Source of the DNA: Cryptomeria japonica
Lineage: Eukaryota; Streptophyta; Pinopsida; Cupressales; Cupressaceae
Length of the DNA stretch: 64,000 nt
Assembly (NCBI RefSeq): GCF_030272615.1
Contig: NC_081406.1
Span: 477,864,900 to 477,928,899 of the forward strand
Direction: 5' to 3'
Shown: piece by piece, positions 1 to 9,460 of the stretch
Numbering within the stretch: the stretch's first letter is position 1
Layout of the letters: each line of letters starts with the position of its first letter
Notes under the pieces: generated by a model
Databases searched by the model: none
Told to the model about the DNA's origin: nothing
Seen by the model: the letters and a program-made list of their open reading frames with translations, nothing else
Made by a program: the position numbers and the translations under genes

Positions 1-810
1 AATCTTGGGGGAGTGTAGCACCAAATTTGGACATTAGGAAGTATTTTTCTTTTTCTTCTTCCAATAAAAATGCATAAATTTGTCGAATTGAGGATCCTTC
101 TTTATGTCTGTAATGTTTTGTTCTGTTATTTCTCCTTCAACTTGTATTTCATCTTCATGTTCCATGATTATATGCTCTTCGATTGTTTTCAATGTTTTGA
201 TTTCTATCTCTATGATTCTTCATCTCTAAGCTCTAGTTAGAACAGGCATACACGTGTGTTAGATATTGTGCTAGAATTTGATTGTCTAAAAAGTTGTTTT
301 GGGTAAGTGTTCAATTGTCAAGGTAGATACGCTAGAATGATATGACACGAAAAGATGATTCAAGTGTTTAAAAGTTTGCAAGTTTTTCGACCTTCGATTT
401 AGGAGTGCAATGATGATGATTTGATAAGAACCAAGTCCAGTAGGAATGATATATCCTACGATGTGGGACAAGATTGTCCTGACCAAACATTTCAGTTTCA
501 TGATAAAGGATGATTGATCCTAATGAGAAACTATGTTTGAGTGATTAGTTTACCAAAGAGGGTGATAATGCACTTTGAGATGTTTATATCTTGACCTTGT
601 TAAGGGTGAGCACTTTGAAAATCTTAAGGTATTTATCTTCTAGAGTCTAATTTTGACAGATGATAACTTGACCAAGCAAATAAAGAAGACAACTTAAGCA
701 CCGAATGGCAGATAATTGATGTTTGTGAATAATGAAAATTGATCAAGAAGAATGATAAGACTTGAAAAAGTCATGCAAAGTAACAACTCTAGACTGATAA
801 AAATAGAGAC

Positions 811-958
811 TCGTACGATAATATTTCATGAATCATACGACAAAAGATACAAGACCAGATGACAAATCAGAAATTTCCTTTGAAAGAGAAGAGACTCGTA
901 TGACAAAATAGATATCTCGTATGACAGATCACCTAACTCGTACGATAGAGAACAGGAC
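811..958. repeat. 21-bp periodic TCGTAYGACA motif array, cluster 1
   Basis: Copies of a decamer close to TCGTAYGACA start at 811, 833, 896, 917 and 938. Spacings are 22, 63, 21 and 21 bases, so all are near multiples of 21. A weaker copy sits at 855. The segment from 896 to 958 reads as three degenerate 21-bp units. The core GTAC/GTAYGAC is nearly self-complementary. It may be a decayed minisatellite or a phased protein-binding array in the T2 leader. Confidence 0.65.
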
Positions 959-1990
959 CTTGAAAAATATGTTTATTTTTGCCGACTTTTTGAGTAGTGA
1001 ATTTTGATGTTTTTCTTTTGTTTCCCAATTTTAGATGTCTGATTTTTCAATTTAGGGATGAATACACAGCAAACACATGATGTGATAAGTGACTCCAAGC
1101 ATGCTAAACCCTAATGAAGTTGGCTGAGAATGAAAACCTTTGCTTGCTAGCTTAGGTACACACCCAATAGCTAATCAGAATATAGTTGCTGAGCATCACG
1201 CAATGGATTCTCAACGTCGTATTATCTGACTCCAAATGCTAATGGGGGCACAATATGGCAAGTGTCCTGGGAGAGTTACTATCTGTCTTGCATAAAGATT
1301 ATCACCCTTTCGGAGGTGAATCAGGTAGCTTCTATTTTAACCGGCACTAGTAAGGGATCCATTCGACACGTCGGGGTATAAACTCAATTAAGAGGTCTCC
1401 TAGCCTTGAAAACCAAGGTTTTCTATACTCGAAGGTATGAAGGAGAGCTATTCCTGAGCACTGCCGTTGACTTGATTTTCATCAAATCATGTTTATTTTA
1501 TAATGGGTTGGATTACTTGGCATTAGTCATTCCCACTTAGGTCGTTCCCCTCACACCGGTCATAATGACTTTAAGAGTTTTTAAGCTCCTCAGGAGGGCA
1601 GGCCTACTAAAGATATGCACTAATAAAATTAGAAGATGAGTCTAGCTTTCTGATCACCTAAGAAAGGTGAGAGCATACTCGCTAATCATCAAAATCACAT
1701 AAGACATGATAGTTCATTTCCTTTAGCAAAATTGAAGTGTGCCTAGAAAACTTTAAGGAATACACAAAGTTTAGTTGAATTCATAGGCAACCTACAAAAT
1801 AAATCCGTTAGTAGTCATTGATTGGTTTTTTTGAATTGTCTTTGACAAGCGTATTTTTAACGACGTCCTGCAAAACTTGTTAGGCTGCCAAGAATCTCAT
1901 AAACAGAACAAAGTTAGCATTGGTAAATGATCAAATTGGACATGAAAATCCTAAAAATTGCAATCTGTTTAAAGACACAAATGCAGAGAT

Positions 1991-2280
1991 TCATACGACA
2001 GAGATTATCAGCCGAAACGACAAAGATTTAAATCTCAGACATAAGCCAAAATAGACTTATACGATATAAAATTTACTAGCCAGAAAATCGTATGACATGA
2101 ATTTGGATCTAGTACGACCAGGTAAATGAGCTCATACGACACGGGATTGAGCTAATGAGTCAGGGATTTACCAGCTAGAAATTCATACGACATGAATTTA
2201 GCTCTTGTACGACAAGGAAAATGAGCTCGTATGACATAGGATTAGGTTTCATCCCAGCCTAAAAGGAAGTTCGCACGAGT
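1991..2280. repeat. 22-bp periodic TCGTAYGACA motif array, cluster 2
   Basis: Further copies of the same decamer start at 1991, 2013 (weak), 2057, 2088, 2110, 2132, 2183, 2205, 2227 and 2271. The triplets 2088/2110/2132 and 2183/2205/2227 are spaced exactly 22 bases, and 2271 is 44 after 2227. On top of this, 2073-2167 and 2168-2246 form an imperfect tandem duplication with a 95-base period. The array lies about 90-400 bases inside the T2 primer-binding site. Confidence 0.65.
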
Positions 2281-2369
2281 TGGAAAATCAACATGTACAA
2301 CATTCTAAATCAGATCCGGTAGGAAAGAAGTTTTGTTGAAGATTGAGAGGCCAAAAATGATGATTCCTG

Positions 2370-2386
2370 CCCCACAGTGGTTGCCA
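2370..2386 (-). other. T2 primer-binding site
   Basis: Minus-strand TGGCAACCACTGTGGGG sits three bases inside the LTR end at 2390. It begins with the TGG that pairs with the CCA end of a tRNA. This sequence type is typical of Tat/Ogre-group elements (family knowledge). The tRNA was not identified. Confidence 0.7.
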
Positions 2387-2389
2387 AAA

Positions 2390-3480
2390 TGTCATTCCTG
2401 TGAAGTGTGTACCTATTATACCTACAGCTACAACACAAAACACTCAATAAATTATTACAAGCAATGGTTAGAAAATTAATCAATGAAAGATAAAACCATA
2501 GCTAATCGATCTATTGCCTCTTAGTAAATGCGAGTACGAATTTTGCTCTCAGATCTGGTTATGAAAATTCTAGTAACTTAACTACACTTAAATGGAGGAT
2601 TTAAATGATGAAGATGTATAAGCTAGCAATGATAGCATGATAAAGCTACATGATTTCATGATTATTCTAAAATAAGCTAGAATGAAGATGCAAATAAGCT
2701 AGGATTGAACATGATAACAATGTTAAAATGATAAACTAACAGCTATATGACCATAGTAACAATGCTTGAATACAAATGAGATGGGATCCTTATTGCTCCA
2801 AAATGGGGTTTATTTATAGGATCTCCAAGGCCAGGGGTGAGGTGGCAGGAATCAACGGTCAAGATTAAGTCTGAAGATATCAATGGTGAAATTGGAGGAG
2901 GTTGGCAAAGAGGTTGGATTAAAGGGAACAATGTCATCTCCATGGTGACAAGTGTCAAGAGGCTTCTAGAAGAGGTTGGATGAAAGGGAACACTTAGTGA
3001 CAAGTGTCACAAAGCTTTGCTCATGAGAGGGCAAAGTGTTCAAGGAAAGGGGACATGGTGGTTAGGATGTGAAAGCTAGGATGGAGTTAGTTAAACCCAA
3101 GGTTAGATGGAATGAGTTAGGTTTAGAAGAGGTTAGGTTAGGTGGTTAGAAGTTAGGAGAATTTGAATTTAAAAATTCAAATAATAGGAAAAGGCTAATT
3201 AATCTCAACAACTCATAAATCGATTTGCTTTAATTAATTAGGGGATTTAGAAGAAATGAATTTGATGATTAAATTGATGGGGGGAATTAATTAATTTGAA
3301 TTAATTAATTAAAGGGGATTATGAAATGAACCTATTAAATAAATCCTTATATTTATTAATAAGTAGATGAAAGGGGGATTTAATCAAATTGTTGATGAAT
3401 TTAATTAAATTGGGGAGGGAGATTAATTAAATAATTGCTTATTCAATTAATTATCTTCAGACCATTTTTAGGTGTATACA
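2390..3480 (-). mobile_element. T2 5' LTR (Tat-type gypsy)
   Basis: On the minus strand the LTR starts TGTATACACC at 3480 and ends ATGACA at 2390, so it carries the usual TG...CA ends (1,091 bp). A TATA-like box, CCTATAAATA, lies at 2811-2820 on the minus strand. The primer-binding site follows directly at 2370-2386, which makes this the 5' LTR of an element extending left. The part nearest 3480 is very AT rich, with repeated TTAATTAA. The right edge abuts T1 integrase coding sequence mid-domain, so T2 inserted into T1 after T1 was in place. The partner LTR is outside the window, so no target duplication can be checked. Confidence 0.75.
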
Positions 3481-4390
3481 GTCATCAATGCTTGCTTTCT
3501 CACCTCCTCCAACTCCATTAGTTTTGCCAACCTAACCTGGATGGGTTCTTCTTGCAACATTTCTAGCTCTCTAGTCAGAGTTAGTGTAGCCATTTCAACT
3601 GAAATTGGGAGTCTTGCCTCTTTATTGTAAACGAGGACATAGGGAGATATACATGTAGCTCTCTTAGGGGTGATTCTATCATCCCACAATGCATGTTTCA
3701 ACTTAGTGTGCCAAGCTCTCTTATTATCTTCTATTGTCCTCTTGATTATCCCAATCAAGTTCATATTAGTAGACTCGGCTTGTCCATTACCTTGAGGGTA
3801 ATAATTGGACGAAGTACTCAAAAATATGTTGTTCTGGATAGCCCAATCAGTAATCTTAAATCCTACAAAAGCTAATGTATTGTCTAAAATAATAGAATCG
3901 AGAATACCAAACCTTGCTACTAAGTCCTGATAAAAGTTTAGGACTGCACTTTCATTTGCCTGCTTCAAGGGTACAACTTCAGTCCACTTGGTAAAGTAAT
4001 CAGTGGTTATCAAGACCCATTTATGCCCTAAACTTGAAGGTGGATTGATGACTTTGATAAAATCAAGCCCCCACTTCATGAATGGTTGTTCAATTTAAAT
4101 AGGTTGCAGGGGTAAAGCTGCCATCTTCTGTTTGCCTGCAAATACTGCATAATTCTTACATTTCCTTACCCAATCATATGCATCTTAATGCAAATCAGGC
4201 TAAAAATATCCTACCCTCATGATCTTTAATGCTGTAGTCCATGGTGCAAAGTGACCACCAACTGGTCCATTATGGAATTCCTCTAATATTCTCTCAGTTT
4301 GATATGAATCTATGCATCTTAAGAATACATCATTAAAATCTTTTCTAAACAAAATTCCATCCAAAATGATATAAGGTATAGCTTGAAGTC
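3481..4390 (-). pseudogene. T1 integrase (zinc domain and catalytic core), broken
   Basis: The core is open from 4079 down to 3481. It shows the first acidic residue in MKWGLDFI, the second in ILDN and the glutamate in GNGQAEST, preceded by SNYYPQG, matching a gypsy DD35E integrase. The last four residues of the open frame are read from the T2 LTR. Upstream (4080-4390), an H2C2-type zinc region is readable with in-frame stops: FHNGPVGGHFA, then RKCKNYAVFAGK, in which only one of the usual two cysteines is seen. The enzyme would insert the cDNA into the host chromosome. The C-terminal domain was cut off by T2 at 3480. Confidence 0.8.
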
Positions 4391-4560
4391 TATAGTATCT
4401 TCATTTAGCATTATTCAGGCCTTTAGGATACTCACCAGTCTGAAGAAAATTCATGCACCCAACTTGTAGAAGGTATTGCTACAACAATTGGTTCATTATC
4501 TTCATGAACTAGGATAGCTTCTTCATTCTCTTGTTCGGTGTTTTTTTTGTGACCAACAAG

Positions 4561-4950
4561 CTATTCGCATAATCCCTTACCTCTAATTAGATTTGTTACC
4601 TTTATATTGACATCATACTCCATCACTTTCATGATCCAACCAGCTCTTTTGTCATTAAGATCTTTATTTAACAAAAATTCTTTTATGCTAGGATGAGCAA
4701 CCATTAGGTGAATTTTGTTATTTGAAAGCATGTGTCTAAATTTCTTTAGACATCTAATGACTGCTAATGCATGTTTCTCAACAAAAGAATAATTTTGTTT
4801 GTACCCTTCTAGGCCTTGGTTGAAGAATGCAACTAGTTGCTCCAATCCCTCATCATTCTGTTGAATCAACATAGCTGAAATAGTATCAAAAGTACAAAAA
4901 TCATATAATATAAAATCCTTTACAAAGTCTGGATTAATCAAAGTAGGCAC
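4561..4950 (-). pseudogene. T1 gypsy-type RNase H
   Basis: This 129-residue open frame matches the RNase H that follows gypsy RT. It contains FDTISAML with the first acidic residue, then LVAFFNQGLEGYKQNY, EKHALAVIRCLKKFRH and a later VMEYDVNI. It lies between RT (ending near 5002) and the integrase zinc region. The enzyme would remove genomic RNA from RNA-DNA hybrids. The region 4391-4560 links it to integrase, and I see no separate domain there. Confidence 0.75.
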
Positions 4951-5001
4951 TGATGCTATGGCAGTCTTAATTTCTTCAAAATTATTCTTAGCCTCTTTGG
5001 A

Positions 5002-5805
5002 CTAGCTGAAAGTAACATTTTTCTTAAGCATGCTAGTCAATGGCTTCATAAGAAATGCTATATTGGGGATGAATTTCCTTACAAAATTGATTCTGCTTAT
5101 AAATCTTTGAAGGCCTTTCTTATGTGCGCGTAAAGGTAAAGCTAAAATTGCACTTACCCTCTCTGGATCTATGGTTATTCCATGTTTGGAGACAATATAG
5201 CCCAACAACTTACCCTCGTGTACAACAAAAATGCACTTTTTGGGATTTAAAGATACTCCATATTTGCTACACCTTTCAAAAATCTGCCTTAGTGAGAAAA
5301 GTGCTCTTCCACATGCTTTGAAAAAATGGTTATGTCATCAAGATAAACCAAAACAAATTTATTTAAGACTTTGGAAGGCCATATCCATTGCCCTCTGAAA
5401 GGTTGCTCTTGCATTAGACAAACCAAAAGGCATTTTCATATATTCCATTGTTCCCCATTTTGTAGTAAAGGCAATTTTAAATTGGTCATCCTCTTTTACC
5501 AGAATCTGATTATAACTAGAATAACCATCAAGTAGTGAAAATATATCTGAACCTAAAACTACTTGTAAGATCTGCTCCATTGAGGGTAGCAGGTAATGAT
5601 CTTTTAGAGAAGCTCTGTTAAGATCTCTAAAGTCTACACAAAGTCTAAGCTCACCATTCTTCTTTCTTACAGGAACCAAATTTGAAACCCAAGATGTATG
5701 CTTTATAGAAAAGATGATATTACCTTGGATCAACTTGTTTAATTTTGTCTTCATGAGATGCTTGAGCTTTGGATTAAGGGGCCTTTTCTTTTGTCTCGTA
5801 GGCAT
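5002..5805 (-). pseudogene. T1 reverse transcriptase, frameshifted
   Basis: The N-terminal RT part (5359-5805) shows VRKKNGELRLCVDFRDLN, SLLDGYSSYNQ and MPFGLSNARATFQRAM. The catalytic YLDDITIFSKH is readable just downstream (about 5310-5345), but in another frame, so there is a one-base shift near 5355. The thumb and connection part (5002-5208) begins MLGYIVSKHGITIDPERV and continues to a KPLTSMLKK-like end. The family is Ty3/gypsy and the motif set is standard. The catalytic acidic residues are present, but the reading frame is broken. Confidence 0.82.
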
Positions 5806-6138
5806 GGCATCAACTTACAACTCTATGGTGTGCTAGGCTAATGTGGGGTTAAATCCCTTCAAATCTTCATACTACCATGCAAACACGTCATTGAACTCTT
5901 GACAAAGCAAAAAAAATATTTGTTTCTCTTCAGCTGTACATACCTTTCCAAGCTTTAATAACTTATCTCTGAAGATCTAAATAGGTTCGTAGTGCTCCTC
6001 TTTAACCAACATGCTACCTTTTTCCTTTCTAACCTAATCATTAGTGTTAAATATTGACTCAAGGGTTACCAATCCCTTTGGCAGCTTATTATTTTTCAAT
6101 TGAAGAATTTGATTTTCATATTGCTTTACAAATTTATC

Positions 6139-6684
6139 CTAATTACTAGCTGCAAATTCAGCCTCTTCAATAAGAAAATTAATAATTTGTTCATCTGAAT
6201 CAAAGACTTGCCAATTGACACTGTTATCTGGAATTGAAGACCTAACAACCACTTTGACATATTGTTGTTTTTCAATATTTCTTACCTCATTTGGTATGTC
6301 AAATTGAGCACCCAAGGAAACAAACTTATCTACTTCCTTATTCTGATTTCTAGGCACAGACAACAGATTGAAAGCATCAAATTCTTCAATTAACTTCCAT
6401 ATCCTATGCTTATACATTTTAAGGACATCATTTTTAGTCACATTGACACCTCTTACTTGATTTACCACTAGCTCACTATCCCCAAATACTTGCAAACACT
6501 TTACATTTCTTTTTGTAGCCCATTCCAATCCATGTGCAAGTGACTCATATTCAGTTGTATTAATAGTGCAGCTAAAAGAAAATCTAAAGGCTGAAAAGTA
6601 TTTCTTACCTTCAGGAGAGATTAACATAACACCACCTCCAGAACCAACCTTGCTCCTCAAGCCATCAAAATATAGTTGCCACAA
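6139..6684 (-). pseudogene. T1 additional RNase HI-like domain (aRNH) upstream of RT
   Basis: The 181-residue open frame begins MWQLYFDGLRSKVGSGGG. It carries the RNase HI acidic set: D in YFDG, E in TTEYESLAHGL, D in FGDSELVVNQV and D in EVDKFVSLG. This is the plant/archaeal-type RNase H that Tat elements carry in addition to the gypsy RNase H (family knowledge). Here it lies between protease (6793-7587) and RT (5359-5805). From memory, the usual Tat order places it after the gypsy RNase H. The domain itself is uninterrupted. The 5806-6138 stretch is a linker to RT with stops. Confidence 0.8.
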
Positions 6685-6792
6685 TTCATTGTTCTGTTGT
6701 TCACCCTACTGATTGGACAATTGATTATCACCCTTTTCAAGATTAGGGAAAATGACACCTTCTTCATGGATCATGTAGACACCTAGCTCTAA

Positions 6793-7587
6793 TTATTCCA
6801 TATGCATGAATGGATCTTCCTCATCATTCTCTATTGCCCATTCATATAATACTACATCAGGTATCCCTTCTATTAGGGTGTTTGGATCTGGGATATTAGG
6901 TTGTTTATTAGGTTCTTGTATAGACAAATTTGCATCAACAACACTTGGGATGTATGGTTCTATATGATCATTAGATAACAATTCTGATTTTATGGTCACT
7001 TTGGTACCATATCTTGTTCTGAAAAACATGTGTGACCAATCAGAAGAAAAATACCCACCCAACTTGGCTGTGAAATCTCTAGACAAGCATAAAGCAAAGT
7101 GAGGTGGACGATCTATGATGTAGACATCTTGTGTAATTGAGAAGTTTGGGCATGCATTCAATATGAGATCCAAATTTTTAATCACACCTACTATGTTTAC
7201 TATTGTCCCATCTAGCTGGACTACCCCTTTTGAAAGAGGCTCATATGTCAAACCTAGCTTATCAACTATCTTCTTTGGCATGACAGAACTACTTGCACTT
7301 GAATCAATCATACAATTATGCACTAGGTGTTGACCTATGATTAAAGTCAGATAAAAAGGAGGGGGTTTAACCTTCTGAGTTTGTTGTTCGTCCTTCTTTT
7401 CTTGAGGGGCATTGGATAAGACTACTCTGGGTTTCTCATTAGGAATCTCTTGTGACAAAGAGATGTTAGACAAGGCATTTTTAAGAAAATCCTTTTTCCC
7501 TAGAAGAGCTAAGGAATACCACATTGAGACACTAACATGCGTCTTTTTCAATTGATCCAAAATATCAAATGAACTTGTACTAACCAT
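6793..7587 (-). pseudogene. T1 aspartic protease
   Basis: The 264-residue frame holds a retropepsin-like core: LVHNCMIDSSASSSVMP, then KLGLTYEPL and a VQLDGTIVNIVGVI segment. The active-site triad, normally D-S/T-G, reads D-S-S, so the catalytic glycine is replaced. The segment before it is proline and lysine rich, as in gag-protease linkers. The protease would cut the Gag-Pol polyprotein. The start codon is not meaningful because the real product is part of a polyprotein. Confidence 0.7.
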
Positions 7588-9288
7588 CTGTTGTCCTCTT
7601 TAACAACAGCATCCTCTTGAAATTGTGCTATTTGTAATTGACCTCTTGGCTGATCCTTGTTGACCACTAGTTTCCCTTTTGGTAGGATTTGTGTATTTGG
7701 AGTAGGTTGAGGTCTAGGTGGTGCTTGTTGGCTTATAGAAGCCTGATTGATACCTTTATTAGCTTGTTGTCCTATATCAATGGCTCTCTTTTTGGACCGT
7801 GTATTGGCTGCAATAGAAGTGTAGGAGTGATTCTGAGCTTGTGGTTGATTCACTCCATAGAATTCTTCACCTTGCCAATTGACCAAGGTGACATCCAGGC
7901 CTTGTTCAGAATGAGAAACTTGTTGATCATGAGTTCCATAAGTACTATCTTCTAAGACAACAATATTATTTTGAACCATGAGTGCTTGATGTATCATACC
8001 ATTCAAACAAGTGGTCTGATTATGAGGTTGGTTTCAAGGATAACACCAATCATAATCCGATTCCATGTTGTTTTGAGTTGGGATGATATCTCTAGATGTG
8101 CTGGTAGTGTTGGGATTGTAAGGTATATTGGATCTTTGGTTATAATTTCTTCTTTGACCCTAAGGGTCAGCTTCATAAGGGGACATTTTCTGCTGGTTGT
8201 TCTAATAAGGGGCTTGATAAGGCTTGGTGTTCTGGGAAACGTGCTTCTCAATATTGGTCATTTTGTTACCAAAGCCTTGGAACATGGTTTTCATTTTATT
8301 TTTAAACTCTTGAATCTCTTAATTTGGGAGCGTGACAGTAATTTCTTGGGCTGCCACTTGATAATTCAGTATTGGTAAAGGTGGGACAGTGACTAGAGCT
8401 AACTCTAAAAGAGGTACAATAGGCTATATTTATGGAAATATGGGCATTGGGGGCCTAGGGGCAATTTTACTAGCTTGAATTAGGTAGTTTTCCGCTCTAA
8501 TAGCAACATCAAATGCATTTGGTAGAGTATTTGCACCCATAGACTGAACCATGACTGAAATGTCACTATTAAGGGCCCTAAGATAAGATAGAAATGCATG
8601 TGCAGGAGTAGGCCTTACCGTGACAGGGATTCTGCTCCAAGTCTTTTGGAAACAAAAATTAAAGAGTCATTTTGTCTTGAGGGGATCTCTTTATGGTACT
8701 CTATTGTTCTAATAGTGACAAATGGTCAGATTTGTCATCAAACTATGAATTTAATCTATCACCCAGCTGATCCCAGGTATCAATTAAGTTTACAGGTAGT
8801 CCTTTGAACCACTGTAGTGCTTTCCCTTTAAATGAGGTAGCCAAGAGTCTGATTGCAACATTCTCTAGTGTTATATGATGTACACCACATAATGAAGCTA
8901 CATCCCTTATATGTTCGATTGGAGTGGTCTGATCTTCTCTTGTGAAAAAAGGTAGGCTTTTCAATGCTGCTACAGGAATATCATCATAATGAGTAAGATT
9001 CAAAGGGATGCCTTGATTGAAAGGTACAAAGGGATGAGCTCTTGGCAAAGCCATTGGGATAATAGGTGGATTTACTTGTGCTTGAGATGAGGAGTTTGAA
9101 AACAAAGGATTATTGTAGGTTCTAACTGGAGGCTGAATAATGGGAGGAGTAGACAAATCTGGAACTAATGAATTAGAAGGGTTTGATGGATTTGAAACCT
9201 TCTTTGTTGCCTCCTTAACTCTTTTTGGTGGTAATAGATGAGAATGCTCAACAGGATCTTTGCTTGATCTAGTTTGAATCTTTCTCAT
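7548..9288 (-). pseudogene. T1 gag, frameshifted
   Basis: The N-terminal frame (8743-9288) contains a retrotransposon gag core: FFTREDQTTPIEHIRDVA, then SFKGKALQWFKGLP and DTWDQLGDRLNS. It is continued, after frame breaks in 8000-8740, by a glutamine- and proline-rich part (7548-8006) leading into protease. No clean CCHC knuckle is seen. The first methionine follows basic MRKIQTRSS. Gag would form the virus-like particle. The C-terminal half is hard to read, so its extent is uncertain. Confidence 0.65.
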
Positions 9289-9437
9289 AAGCTATAAAAT
9301 ATCACTAAATCTACATAGGAACCAAGAAAATGAGTCGTTAGGTATGAAAATGGTTGCCTCTGAAGGTTGGAATTGCTGCTCCTCACACCAAAACGCAGCA
9401 AGAGTGAATATTTATTGAACTAAGGTAGCTCAAACAT

Positions 9438-9455
9438 GTCCCACCGGGCGTGCCA
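9438..9455 (-). other. T1 primer-binding site
   Basis: Minus-strand TGGCACGCCCGGTGGGAC, preceded by a T run (9456-9460), lies next to the LTR start at 9461. The form TTTTTGGCACGCC...GGTGGGAC is familiar from Tat-type plant elements (recalled). It fixes T1 orientation and the inner LTR edge. Confidence 0.65.
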
Positions 9456-9460
9456 AAAAA

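Larger units (their letters stand above)
1..2369 (-). mobile_element. T2 internal leader region, cut by window edge
   Basis: This stretch lies just inside the primer-binding site of the Tat-type element T2, so it is the 5' untranslated leader read leftwards on the minus strand. I see no gag, protease or polymerase domain in it on either strand; the only long open frame (286-501) has no recognisable domain. What it does hold is two clusters of a short phased motif and a 95-bp duplication, listed separately. The body of T2 lies outside the window, so its coding capacity cannot be judged. Long non-coding leaders are usual in Tat-group elements (family knowledge). Assignment to T2 is inferred from adjacency only. 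Confidence 0.5.
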
